Position numbers and translations under genes: made by a program
In this document: positions 15,410 to 24,140 of the stretch, piece after piece
Numbering within the stretch: the stretch's first letter is position 1
How the letters are laid out: each line of letters opens with the position of its first letter
Notes under the pieces: generated by a model
Database searches by the model: none
What the model saw: the letters and a program-made list of their open reading frames with translations, nothing else
What the model was told of the DNA's origin: nothing
Assembly: GCA_022449565.1 (NCBI GenBank)
Contig: JAKUSA010000011.1
Location: 1-45,022 of the forward strand
Direction: 5' to 3'
DNA length: 45,022 bases
Source of the DNA: Acidimicrobiales bacterium
Lineage (GTDB): Bacteria; Actinomycetota; Acidimicrobiia; Acidimicrobiales; MedAcidi-G1

Positions 15410-17880
15410 CCAACCCCCCGACCACCGAGGCCGGGGTGGCCATCACCGTCGACGGTCGGGAGGTCCTGGCCCGCCCCGGCGAACTGGTCATCGACGCCTG
15501 CGAGCGCACCGGTACCTACATACCCCGTTTCTGCCACCACCCGCGCATGCAACCGGTTGGGATGTGCCGCATGTGTCTCGTTGAAGTGGACACCGGCCGC
15601 GGACCGGCCCTGCAGCCCTCCTGTGTGCTGGAGTGCACTCCGGGCATGGTCGTCGACACCGAATCTGAGGTGACCCGCAAAGCCCAGGACGGGGTGCTCG
15701 AGTTCCTCCTGGTCAACCACCCCCTGGATTGCCCGGTCTGCGACAAGGGTGGCGAATGCCCCCTCCAGGACCAGACCATGGCCTTCGGACCGGGGGAGAG
15801 CCGCTTCGTGGAGGAGAAGCGCCACTTCGAGAAGCCGATCCCTATCAACGACAACGTCCACCTGGACCGGGAACGCTGCATCCTCTGCGACCGGTGCACC
15901 CGATTCGCCGACCAGGTGGCCGGCGACCCGCTGATCCACTTCCTGGGACGGGGCAGCCGGACCCAGATCAACACCTACCCGGACCGGCCATTCAGCTCCT
16001 ACTTCAGCGGCAACACGGTGCAGATCTGCCCGGTCGGCGCCCTGACCGCAGCCCCCTATCGGTTCAAAGCCCGTCCGTGGGACCTCACCGAGGTGGAGTC
16101 GACCAGCACCCTGGACAGCGTGGGCGCTCGGATTGCCGTCCAGGCGTCACATGACCGGGTGCTGCGCTTCCTCGGGGTCGATGCCGACGCCGTCAACTGG
16201 GGCTGGCTGTCCGACAAGGAAAGGTTCGTCTTCGAGGCCTACGGCAGCGAGGACCGGCTCGGCGAGCCGCGCCTCCGGCAAGACAACGGCACCGGGTCGG
16301 TCCGTGCCTCATGGTCGGAGGCCATGGAGCGATGCGTGACTGCACTGGGTGCCGCCGAACCCGACCGGGTGGCCGTCCTGGGTGGGGCCCGACTCACCAA
16401 CGAGGCGCAGTACGCGTGGGCGCGTCTGGCCAAGGGGGTGATCGGTACCGACCACGTCGACGCCCAGTTAGCCGACGGCCTTCCGGCCCAGGTGGTACTC
16501 GGCCTCCCCCGGGCCACCATCGACGACGCCTGCACGCCGGGCGGGATCATCGTGCTGCTCGGGCCCGACCCCAAGGAGGAACTGGGCACCCTGTACCTGC
16601 GGTTGCGCCACGCCGTGGTCCACGACGGCTGCACCCTCATCGAACTAACCCCCCAGACCACCGGGCTCAGCGGGCAGGCCGCCCACTCCATTCGGGTGCC
16701 ACCGGGAGCGGCCCCCGCAGCGGTGGCCACCATGTGTGGCAAGCGGGGGGTGAAGCGGGCCGACCTTCCGTCGAAGGAGCTGGCCGCCGCCGGACGGGCC
16801 TTGGCAGCCGGTGGGCCAGTCACCGTGCTGGTCGGGCGGTCATCACTGGCCGAGGGGTCCGGCCCCACCGTCGATGCCGCCCTGGCTCTCCACGACCACC
16901 TGCCCGACGCCCGGTTCCTGTCGCTTCTCCGCCGGGGCAACATCCACGGTGCCCTTGATATGGGCCTATCGCCAGGCCTGCTCCCCGGCCGCGCCACGCT
17001 GGAAGCAGGTCGGGACCGTGCGCTCGCCCACTGGCCGACCCTGCCGTCGTCTACCGGCCACGACGCCCTGGGCATCCTCGAGGCCGCCGCCGAAGGCAGG
17101 ATCGACGTCCTCGTCCTACTGGGCGCTGACATTTTGGGCGACGTTCCCGACCATGACCTTGCCCGCCGGGCCCTTGACGGTGCCGGCACGGTCATCGCCG
17201 TCGACCTGTTCGCCACCCCCACCACCGACCGGGCCGACATCCTGCTTCCCGCTGCGGCGCCCACCGAATTGGACGGCTCGTTCACCAACCTGGAGGGGCG
17301 CATCACCGTGATCCGTCAGAAAGTCACTCCGCCGGGGACGGCCCGGCCGGACTGGATGATCGCCGTCGACCTGGCCGACCGGCTAGGCGCGGGCGCCGGG
17401 CCCAGCACCCCGGACGAGCTGTGGGCAGAACTGGCCGAAGTGTCGCTGGTCCACGCCGACATCGGACCGGCGGTTCTTGAGGCGTCGGCCCGAGAGGGGG
17501 TGCTCGTCGTCGGCCGCGCCGAACTGGCCCGCCCCAAGCCGACCAGCGTTTCCGAACCGGGTCGCCGGAAGGTGCGCCTGGTGGTCACCCGATCCATGTA
17601 CGACCGCGGCGTCCTGGTAGCCCACAGCCCGTCGCTGGTTGGACTGGCCCCCGGCACCCGGATGGCCGTGGCCCCCGACGACCTGGAACGCCTTGGCCTC
17701 ACCGACGGCGAGAAGGTACGGGCGGTCGGGGCCCGCGGAGAACTCGCCGCCGAGGTGATCGCCGACGCCGGTACGGCTCCCGGCACCGTCCACCTCCTGT
17801 GGAACCAGGACGGTCCGGACCCCGGCGACCTCATCGATGCCTCACGGGTGGTTACCGACCTGAAATTGGAGCGCCGGTGA
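15406..17880 (+). CDS. nuoG: NADH-quinone oxidoreductase subunit G (first complex I)
   Basis: NuoG is the large iron-sulfur subunit linking NuoF to NuoI. I take the GTG overlapping the nuoF stop as start, giving 824 residues; the frame is open upstream, but the family N-terminus begins right after it. The [2Fe-2S] ligands are Cys43, Cys54, Cys57 and Cys73. A His/Cys [4Fe-4S] site follows (HPLDCPVCDKGGEC, His105 and Cys109, 112, 118). The second [4Fe-4S] site has Cys158, 161 and 164 (CILCDRC) plus the Cys of QICPVGAL near 208. The remaining 600 residues form the molybdopterin-oxidoreductase-like domain, which is catalytically inactive in complex I. The stop overlaps nuoH (TGATG). Confidence 0.95.
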   Translation: MTNPPTTEAGVAITVDGREVLARPGELVIDACERTGTYIPRFCHHPRMQPVGMCRMCLVEVDTGRGPALQPSCVLECTPGMVVDTESEVTRKAQDGVLEFLLVNHPLDCPVCDKGGECPLQDQTMAFGPGESRFVEEKRHFEKPIPINDNVHLDRERCILCDRCTRFADQVAGDPLIHFLGRGSRTQINTYPDRPFSSYFSGNTVQICPVGALTAAPYRFKARPWDLTEVESTSTLDSVGARIAVQASHDRVLRFLGVDADAVNWGWLSDKERFVFEAYGSEDRLGEPRLRQDNGTGSVRASWSEAMERCVTALGAAEPDRVAVLGGARLTNEAQYAWARLAKGVIGTDHVDAQLADGLPAQVVLGLPRATIDDACTPGGIIVLLGPDPKEELGTLYLRLRHAVVHDGCTLIELTPQTTGLSGQAAHSIRVPPGAAPAAVATMCGKRGVKRADLPSKELAAAGRALAAGGPVTVLVGRSSLAEGSGPTVDAALALHDHLPDARFLSLLRRGNIHGALDMGLSPGLLPGRATLEAGRDRALAHWPTLPSSTGHDALGILEAAAEGRIDVLVLLGADILGDVPDHDLARRALDGAGTVIAVDLFATPTTDRADILLPAAAPTELDGSFTNLEGRITVIRQKVTPPGTARPDWMIAVDLADRLGAGAGPSTPDELWAELAEVSLVHADIGPAVLEASAREGVLVVGRAELARPKPTSVSEPGRRKVRLVVTRSMYDRGVLVAHSPSLVGLAPGTRMAVAPDDLERLGLTDGEKVRAVGARGELAAEVIADAGTAPGTVHLLWNQDGPDPGDLIDASRVVTDLKLERR

Positions 17881-19097
17881 TGGTGTTGGCCGCCGACCCG
17901 CTCTTTGACGCCGGAGTCGATGGCCGCGTGCTGGTCGTGGTGCTCCTCAAGGTCGGGGTGGCCTTCGCCCTCCTGCTGGTCGCCGTGATGCTGATGATCT
18001 GGTTCGAACGCAAACTGATCGGCGACATGCAGAACCGGATCGGGCCGGCGGTGGCCGGCCCGTGGGGGATCCTCCAGACACTGGCCGACGGGATCAAGCT
18101 GTTCTTCAAGGAGGACCTGCTGCCCGACCAGGCCGACCGGACGGTCTTCCGCCTGGCCCCCTACCTGTCGTTGGTTCCGGCCTTCCTCACCTTCGCCATC
18201 GTGCCCATCGGCGGGAACTTCACCGATGGAGCCGACGGCACGGTGAGCCTGCTGGGTCGACGCACCCTCCTCCAGGTGGCCGACCCACCGGTCGGCATCC
18301 TCCTGTTCCTGGCCCTGTCGTCGATCGCTGTGTACGGGGTGATGCTGGCCGGTTGGTCGTCCGGGTCGAAGTACCCGCTGCTCGGCTCAGTGCGAGCCAC
18401 GGCGCAGATGATCAGCTACGAGGCCGCACTCGGGCTGTCCATCGCCTCCGTTTTCCTGGTCTCAGGGACCCTGTCGACCAGCGGGATCGTGGCCGGCCAG
18501 GCCACCTGGAACTGGAACGTGGCCGCCACCGGGGTGGTGCCGTTCCTGGTGTTCGTTGTGGCCGGCACCGCCGAGCTGAACCGTCCACCGTTCGACCTTG
18601 TGGAGGCCGAGCAGGAACTGGTCGGCGGCTTCCACACCGAGTACAGCTCCATCCGCTTCGCCCTGTTCTACCTGGCCGAGTTCATGAACATGATCACCAT
18701 GTCGGCCATTGCGGTGACCCTGTTCCTCGGCGGCCCGAACGGTCCGATCCTCATCGACGGGATCGCCTGGATGTGGCCGATCCTGTGGTTCTTCCTCAAG
18801 GTGCTGGCCTTCCTGTTCACCTTCGTGTGGCTGAGGGCGACACTGCCCCGGTTCCGCTACGACCAGCTGATGGACCTGGGGTGGAAGGTGCTCATTCCGG
18901 TTTCGCTGGGATGGTTCCTCCTCATCGCTGCCCTGAACGTGGCCCGGGACCGGGGTTGGCCGGTGATCGTCGTGGTGGCCGTCGGGATGCTGGCGCTCCT
19001 CGCCGGCTCGGCCCTCCTCTCCGGGGCTATCGCCAAGGCCGGATCCGCCGAACGACCGGCCGTCGGGTCCGACGACCGAGAGGGGCTCCACAGCTGA
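17880..19097 (+). CDS. nuoH: NADH-quinone oxidoreductase subunit H (first complex I)
   Basis: NuoH, the ND1 homologue, has eight membrane helices and forms the quinone entry channel and the first part of the proton path. Starting at the ATG that overlaps nuoG's stop, it has 405 residues. The first cytoplasmic loop is canonical: WFERKLIGDMQNRIGP (41-56, with Glu43-Arg44), then LADGIKLFFKEDLLP. ISYEAALGLS and ELNRPPFDLVEAEQELVGG carry the other conserved carboxylates. The C-terminus runs about 50 residues beyond the last family block as an extra hydrophobic segment and tail. It overlaps nuoI by one base (TGATG). Confidence 0.96.
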   Translation: MVLAADPLFDAGVDGRVLVVVLLKVGVAFALLLVAVMLMIWFERKLIGDMQNRIGPAVAGPWGILQTLADGIKLFFKEDLLPDQADRTVFRLAPYLSLVPAFLTFAIVPIGGNFTDGADGTVSLLGRRTLLQVADPPVGILLFLALSSIAVYGVMLAGWSSGSKYPLLGSVRATAQMISYEAALGLSIASVFLVSGTLSTSGIVAGQATWNWNVAATGVVPFLVFVVAGTAELNRPPFDLVEAEQELVGGFHTEYSSIRFALFYLAEFMNMITMSAIAVTLFLGGPNGPILIDGIAWMWPILWFFLKVLAFLFTFVWLRATLPRFRYDQLMDLGWKVLIPVSLGWFLLIAALNVARDRGWPVIVVVAVGMLALLAGSALLSGAIAKAGSAERPAVGSDDREGLHS

Positions 19098-19714
19098 TGG
19101 GCTACTTCGGGGGATTCGCCGTCACTTTCCGCAAACTGTTCGAGGACCGGGTCACCACCCCGTACCCGAAGCAGAAGCGCCACAAGCCTGATCGCCTGCA
19201 CGGTCGGCACGTGCTCGGCCGCTATGAGGACGGTATGGAGAAGTGCATCGGCTGTGAATTGTGCGCCGCTGTCTGCCCGGCGAACTGCATCCACGTGCGA
19301 GGTGCCGACAATCCAGTTGACCACCCGGTCTCCCCGGGCGAGCGCTACGGGTTTGTCTACGAGATCAACTACCTGCGCTGCATCCACTGCGATCTGTGCG
19401 TCGAAGCCTGTCCCACCGAGGCGATCACCGAGACCAAGTTGTTCGAGTTCTCGTTCACCAACCGGTCCGACGCCATCTACACCAGGGACGAACTCCTCGT
19501 CGACGCCACCACAGGCCAACCACAGCGTCTGCCATGGGAGGACTGGCGCGACGGCGAGGATGCCATGACCGCAGCCTGGATGCGGGCCACCTCCCCCAGC
19601 GGCGACGCCTCCTACGAGGGCCAGGTGGCCTGGTCGGGTGAACTGGGCTACGGCGTCCGAGAACCCGAGCGAGGTCAAACCGGCCCTGTCGACCGGCCGG
19701 CCCGGGAGAGCTGA
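19097..19714 (+). CDS. nuoI: NADH-quinone oxidoreductase subunit I (first complex I)
   Basis: NuoI is the TYKY subunit and holds clusters N6a and N6b, which pass electrons to N2. The ATG overlapping nuoH gives 205 residues. The ligands are Cys50, 53, 56 and 60 (CIGCELCAAVCP) and Cys95, 98, 101 and 105 (CIHCDLCVEACP). The N-terminal amphipathic helix (YFGGFAVTFRKLF) anchors it at the membrane. About 70 residues follow the second cluster, a longer tail than the minimal family. It differs strongly from the second copy at 29558 outside the Cys motifs. It overlaps nuoJ by one base. Confidence 0.96.
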   Translation: MGYFGGFAVTFRKLFEDRVTTPYPKQKRHKPDRLHGRHVLGRYEDGMEKCIGCELCAAVCPANCIHVRGADNPVDHPVSPGERYGFVYEINYLRCIHCDLCVEACPTEAITETKLFEFSFTNRSDAIYTRDELLVDATTGQPQRLPWEDWRDGEDAMTAAWMRATSPSGDASYEGQVAWSGELGYGVREPERGQTGPVDRPARES

Positions 19715-20325
19715 TGGACGCCACGGTCTTCATCGTCGCTGCGACGATCATCATGGGCGGGGCCATCGGTGTCGTGCTGTCCCGCAACCCGGTCCACGCC
19801 GCCCTGTTCCTCGTCGGGACCCTCTTCGGGGTGGCGGTGCTGTTCGTGCTCCAGGACGCCACGTTCCTGGCCGCCGTGCAGGTGATCGTCTACGCGGGGG
19901 CCATCGTCATCCTGTTCCTGTTCGTGATCATGCTGCTCGGTGTCGACCGGGCGGAAGACCTGGGCGTTGAACCGATAGCCGGCCAGCGTCCCCTCGCCGC
20001 GGTGATCGGCGCATCGATGGTCGGCCTGCTTCTCACCGTGCTGCTGGTAGCGGTCGACGGACCTACCGGGAAGTCGGCGACCACTGCGCCTCTCGGCGAC
20101 GCCGGCGGGAACACCCGCCGACTCGGCGAAGCCCTCTTCACCGACTACGTCTTTGCGGTGGAGTTGACCGCACTCCTGCTGACCGTGGCCGTGGTTGGCG
20201 CAGTGGTCCTCTCCAGACGGGTCACCGGCCCGCTCCAACCGATCCCCGGACCAGACCCGAGGTCCGAACAGTCAGGGGACACCCCCGATGGGGCCGACCG
20301 GGCCGAGGAGGAGGCGGCCCAGTGA
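19714..20325 (+). CDS. nuoJ: NADH-quinone oxidoreductase subunit J (first complex I)
   Basis: NuoJ (ND6) is a five-helix membrane subunit next to the quinone-coupling region. The 203 residues include the characteristic third-helix segment VIVYAGAIVILFLFVIML (about 55-72), which forms the pi-bulge region involved in conformational coupling. An extracytoplasmic loop lies between helices 4 and 5. The C-terminal 35 residues are hydrophilic and acidic. The ATG overlaps the nuoI stop, and the end overlaps nuoK's GTG by four bases. Confidence 0.95.
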   Translation: MDATVFIVAATIIMGGAIGVVLSRNPVHAALFLVGTLFGVAVLFVLQDATFLAAVQVIVYAGAIVILFLFVIMLLGVDRAEDLGVEPIAGQRPLAAVIGASMVGLLLTVLLVAVDGPTGKSATTAPLGDAGGNTRRLGEALFTDYVFAVELTALLLTVAVVGAVVLSRRVTGPLQPIPGPDPRSEQSGDTPDGADRAEEEAAQ

Positions 20326-20627
20326 CCGTCACCACCACCTGGTACCTGGTGCTGGCCGCCGTCCTGTTCTCGACAGGGTCCGTCGGCCTGCTGGTCCGCC
20401 GCAACCCGTTGGTGATGGTCATGTGCGTCGAGTTGATGCTCAATGCCGTCAACCTCACGTTCGTCAGCGTCGGCACCCACCTCGGCGACCTGGGCGGCCA
20501 ACTCGCCGTGTTCTTCGTACTTGTCGTGGCGGCCGCCGAAGTGGTGGTCGGACTGGCGTTGATCGTGGCCATCATGCGACGCCGCCCCGGGGCGACCGCC
20601 GACGACCTCTCACTTCTCGGAGGCTGA
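20322..20627 (+). CDS. nuoK: NADH-quinone oxidoreductase subunit K (first complex I)
   Basis: NuoK (ND4L) is a three-helix subunit carrying two membrane-buried glutamates of the proton route. The 101 residues have both: Glu37 (MCVELMLNAVNL) and Glu73 (AAAEVVVGLAL), matching E. coli Glu36 and Glu72. The start is a GTG that overlaps the nuoJ stop as GTGA. Length and helix pattern are normal. The gap to nuoL is four bases. Confidence 0.96.
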   Translation: MTVTTTWYLVLAAVLFSTGSVGLLVRRNPLVMVMCVELMLNAVNLTFVSVGTHLGDLGGQLAVFFVLVVAAAEVVVGLALIVAIMRRRPGATADDLSLLGG

Positions 20628-20631
20628 AGCG

Positions 20632-22557
20632 GTGCTCGACCTGATCTGGCTGGTACCCGCCTTCCCGCTGGCCGGCTTCCTCGTCCTACTCGCCGTGGGC
20701 CGTCGGCTCGGCGAAGGGCGGGCCGGCTGGCTGGCCACCGGGGCCATGGCCGGCTCGTTCCTGACCACCCTGGGGGTCTTTGCCGCACTCCTCGGCCGGG
20801 ATGCCCACGACCGGTCCTCGGTCACCACCCTGTTCGAGTGGGTGCCGGCCGGTGACCTCAGCGTCGATGTGGGGTTCCTGGCCGACCCACTCTCGCTCAC
20901 CATGTGCCTGTTCATCACCGGCGTCGGAGCACTGATCCACCTCTACTCGATCGGCTATATGCACGGCGACGACGACTTCAGCCGCTTCTTCGCCTACATG
21001 AACCTGTTCGCCTTCTCGATGCTGGTCCTGGTGCTAGCCGACAACCTTCTCCTCACCTTCCTGGGTTGGGAAGGGGTGGGGGCCTGCTCCTACCTGCTGA
21101 TCTCCTTCTGGTTCTCCGACCCGGCCAACGCCACGGCGGGCAAGAAAGCCTTCATCACCAACCGCATCGGCGACTGGGGATTCATGGTGGCCATGTTCGC
21201 CCTTTTCTTTGCCGTCGGCTCGCTCGAATACCTTGAAGTGTTCGAAACCGTCGCCTCGGGTGGGCTGGTCCGCAGCACCGCGACGTTCGTGACCGTGATG
21301 CTCTTCGTCGGGGCGGTCGGCAAGTCAGCCCAGTTCCCCCTGTACCTGTGGTTGCCCGACGCCATGGCGGGGCCCACGCCAGTCTCGGCGCTCATCCATG
21401 CGGCGACCATGGTCACCTCAGGGGTGTACCTGCTGACCCGGATCAACCCGTTGCTGGCCGAGGCCGCCGGGTGGGCTCCGGGGATGATCGCCTGGGTGGG
21501 CGCGGCGACCGCCCTGTTCGCGGCGACCATCGCCGTGGCCCAGAACGACATCAAGAAGGTGCTGGCCTACTCGACGATCAGCCAACTGGGCTTCATGTTC
21601 CTGGCGGTCGGCTGCGGCGCCTACACGGCGGCCATCTTCCACATGATCACCCACGCCTTCTTCAAGGCCCTGCTCTTCCTCGGCGCCGGGTCGGTCATCC
21701 ATTCCATGGACGGTGACCAGGACCTCCGCCACTACGGCGGCCTCCGGGCGCTCATGCCGGTCACCGGCGCGACCTTCATCATCGGCTGGCTAGCCATCGC
21801 CGGCGTCCCCCCGTTCGCCGGGTTCTGGTCCAAGGACGAGATCCTGGCCTTTGCCTGGAACGAACACCCGGCGCTCTGGGCAGTGGGCCTGGTCGCCGCC
21901 CTGCTCACCGGCTTCTACATGACCCGTCAGGTGGTCCTCACCTTCTTCGGGCGGTCCCGCTACTCCGATGTACGGCCCGGCGAGGACGAGTCCGAAGGGG
22001 CCGCTCGGGCCAAACACCAGCCGCACGAGTCGCCGTGGACGATGACCGTGCCGTTGGTCGTCTTGGCCGCCCTCTCGGCGGTCGGTGGTTTCATCCAGTT
22101 ACCGTTCGGCTCGGGCACCAAGTGGCTCGAACACTGGTTGGCGCCGGCGATGTTCCACAACGAAGCCCACCTCGAGCTGGGTGCCGGCACGCTCTGGCTG
22201 CTGGCGCTGGTGGCCATGGCCACGGCGGCCGCCGGCATCGGTGTCGGAATCGCCACGTACCTGAAGGGACGGATCGACCCGGTGGCTTTCGAAAGGCCGA
22301 TCCTGGCCGAGGCCTGGCGACTCGACCACATCGTCTCCGACCTGATGGGCGGACCGGGCCGGACCTCCTTCGAGGTCACCACCCGGTTCGACGAGCAGGT
22401 GGTAGACGGCGCGGTGGATGGCATGGGCACCGCCGTCCGTTCGGCAGCCGGTGTGTTGCGCCGTTTCCAGAACGGACTGGTGCGCACCTACTCCACCGGC
22501 GTGGCCGTAGGCGCGGTGGCCCTCCTCTTCTGGTTCCTGTCCCGGTCGGCGCTGTGA
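20632..22557 (+). CDS. nuoL: NADH-quinone oxidoreductase subunit L (first complex I)
   Basis: NuoL is the distal antiporter-like proton-pumping subunit with about 16 helices and the long lateral helix. It has 641 residues. The GTG start has GGAGG eight bases upstream. The conserved helix-5 Glu is in FLGWEGVGACSYLL, and the helix-7 Lys is in VGKSAQFPLYLWLPDAMAGP. The following VSALIHAATMVTSGVYLL contains the broken helix. Its DNA around 21361-21412 is nearly identical to the same part of the second nuoL. The stop overlaps the nuoM GTG. Confidence 0.96.
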   Translation: MLDLIWLVPAFPLAGFLVLLAVGRRLGEGRAGWLATGAMAGSFLTTLGVFAALLGRDAHDRSSVTTLFEWVPAGDLSVDVGFLADPLSLTMCLFITGVGALIHLYSIGYMHGDDDFSRFFAYMNLFAFSMLVLVLADNLLLTFLGWEGVGACSYLLISFWFSDPANATAGKKAFITNRIGDWGFMVAMFALFFAVGSLEYLEVFETVASGGLVRSTATFVTVMLFVGAVGKSAQFPLYLWLPDAMAGPTPVSALIHAATMVTSGVYLLTRINPLLAEAAGWAPGMIAWVGAATALFAATIAVAQNDIKKVLAYSTISQLGFMFLAVGCGAYTAAIFHMITHAFFKALLFLGAGSVIHSMDGDQDLRHYGGLRALMPVTGATFIIGWLAIAGVPPFAGFWSKDEILAFAWNEHPALWAVGLVAALLTGFYMTRQVVLTFFGRSRYSDVRPGEDESEGAARAKHQPHESPWTMTVPLVVLAALSAVGGFIQLPFGSGTKWLEHWLAPAMFHNEAHLELGAGTLWLLALVAMATAAAGIGVGIATYLKGRIDPVAFERPILAEAWRLDHIVSDLMGGPGRTSFEVTTRFDEQVVDGAVDGMGTAVRSAAGVLRRFQNGLVRTYSTGVAVGAVALLFWFLSRSAL

Positions 22558-24140
22558 GCACCATGGGCTTCGCCCCGGCCTTCCCGGTTCTGCCAGCCCT
22601 GCTGGTCATACCGGCGGTCGGTGCTGCCCTGGTGGCCGTGCTACCCCGTCGCCGGCCCGAGGTGGTCAAACAGGTCGCCATGTTGTTTTCTACGGCCACC
22701 GCCGGTATTGCCTTCTGGGTCCTCGGCGCCTTCGAGACCGGACCGGGTGCCGCCGCCTTCCAGTTCACGGCCCACCAGCCGTGGATCGGCGACCTGGGGA
22801 TCGCCTGGAACTTCGGGGTGGACGGCATTTCACTATTCCTGGTCGTCCTTACCGCTCTCCTCTTCCCGATTGCCCTGATGGCTGTCGACCCGGGCCACGA
22901 CGAGCCCTCTTACTTCGCGTGGATGCTCCTGCTGGAGGCCGGGGTGATGGGCGTTTTCTGCGTCCTCGACTTGGTGGTTTTCTTCCTCTGCTTCGAAGTG
23001 GTGCTGGTGCCCATGTACTTCCTCATCGGGCGATGGGGCCACAACAACCGCACCTACGCGGCCACCAAGTTCTTCCTCTTCACGATGGCCGGCTCGGCCC
23101 TCATGCTGGTCGGCATTTTGGCCGTGGGGTTTCTCCATGCCGGCGCGACCGGCGACCCGGTCACCTTCGACCTGGTGACCATCGCCGAGTCGCAGAGCCT
23201 GGCCACCGGAGAGGCCCGCTGGCTGTTCGCCACCTTCGCCCTGGCTTTCGCGGTGAAGGTCCCGATCGTCCCGCTCCACACCTGGCTGCCCGACGCCCAC
23301 ACCGAGGCGCCGACCGCCGGCTCGGTGATCCTGGCCGGGGTCCTGTTAAAGCTCGGGACCTACGGCTTCCTGCGGTTCGGTCTGTACCTGTTCCCCGAGG
23401 CCGCCCACTTCTCCGCCCCGTTGTTCATGACCCTTGGGGTGGTGGGGATCCTCTACGGCGGCGTGGTCGCCACCATGCAACGGGATCTCAAGCGACTGGT
23501 GGCCTACTCCTCGGTGGCCCATCTGGGGTTCATCATCCTGGGTACCTTCGCCCTCAACACGGAGGGCATCGAAGGTGGCCTGCTCCAGATGGTCAACCAC
23601 GGCATCTCCACCGGCGCCCTGTTCCTGCTGGTCGGGATGATTTACGAGCGTCGCCATACCCGCCTCATCGACGAACTGGGAGGTCTGCAACGGGCCGCCC
23701 CGGTCATGGCTGGCGTGTTCATGGTGGTCATGCTGTCCTCCATCGGCCTGCCGGGCCTGAACGGGTTCGTCGGTGAGTTCCTCGTCCTCGTAGGGGCCTT
23801 CATGGCCCACCGATGGTGGGCCGTGGTGGCCGCTGCGGGTGTCGTACTGGCCGCCCTGTGCCTGCTTTGGGCCTACCAGCGGGTGTTCCACGGCCCCGCC
23901 GAGGGCGACAACACCGACATGGCCGACCTCAACATCCGGGAGGGTCTGGTGCTGGCCCCCCTATTGGCCCTGATCGTCTTCCTGGGGGTGTACCCCAAGC
24001 CGGTCATCGAGCGGATGCAACCAGCGGTGGATGCCCTAGTGGCTCATGTGGAACGCCACGTGCCCGCCTTCGATGAGCCCGTCAATCTCCGGGTTGCACA
24101 AGACCTTCCGAAAGCCGACGACATGGGTGATGGATCGTGA
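22554..24140 (+). CDS. nuoM: NADH-quinone oxidoreductase subunit M (first complex I)
   Basis: NuoM is the second antiporter-like pumping subunit, with about 14 helices. I use the GTG that overlaps nuoL's stop (528 residues); an ATG three codons later at 22563 is equally possible. Key residues are the Glu in FFLCFEVVLVPMYFL and the Lys in FAVKVPIVPLHTWLPDAH. The second buried Lys is in VLLKLGTYGF, where the preceding Leu is a rare TTA codon (23346-23348) shared with the second nuoM. The C-terminus has about 40 hydrophilic residues. It overlaps nuoN's GTG by four bases. Confidence 0.95.
   Translation: MSTMGFAPAFPVLPALLVIPAVGAALVAVLPRRRPEVVKQVAMLFSTATAGIAFWVLGAFETGPGAAAFQFTAHQPWIGDLGIAWNFGVDGISLFLVVLTALLFPIALMAVDPGHDEPSYFAWMLLLEAGVMGVFCVLDLVVFFLCFEVVLVPMYFLIGRWGHNNRTYAATKFFLFTMAGSALMLVGILAVGFLHAGATGDPVTFDLVTIAESQSLATGEARWLFATFALAFAVKVPIVPLHTWLPDAHTEAPTAGSVILAGVLLKLGTYGFLRFGLYLFPEAAHFSAPLFMTLGVVGILYGGVVATMQRDLKRLVAYSSVAHLGFIILGTFALNTEGIEGGLLQMVNHGISTGALFLLVGMIYERRHTRLIDELGGLQRAAPVMAGVFMVVMLSSIGLPGLNGFVGEFLVLVGAFMAHRWWAVVAAAGVVLAALCLLWAYQRVFHGPAEGDNTDMADLNIREGLVLAPLLALIVFLGVYPKPVIERMQPAVDALVAHVERHVPAFDEPVNLRVAQDLPKADDMGDGS

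Noticed and set aside
16239-17306. Minus-strand frame of 355 codons within nuoG
   Set aside because: Arg/Ser/Pro-rich shadow translation opposite a clear NuoG sequence.
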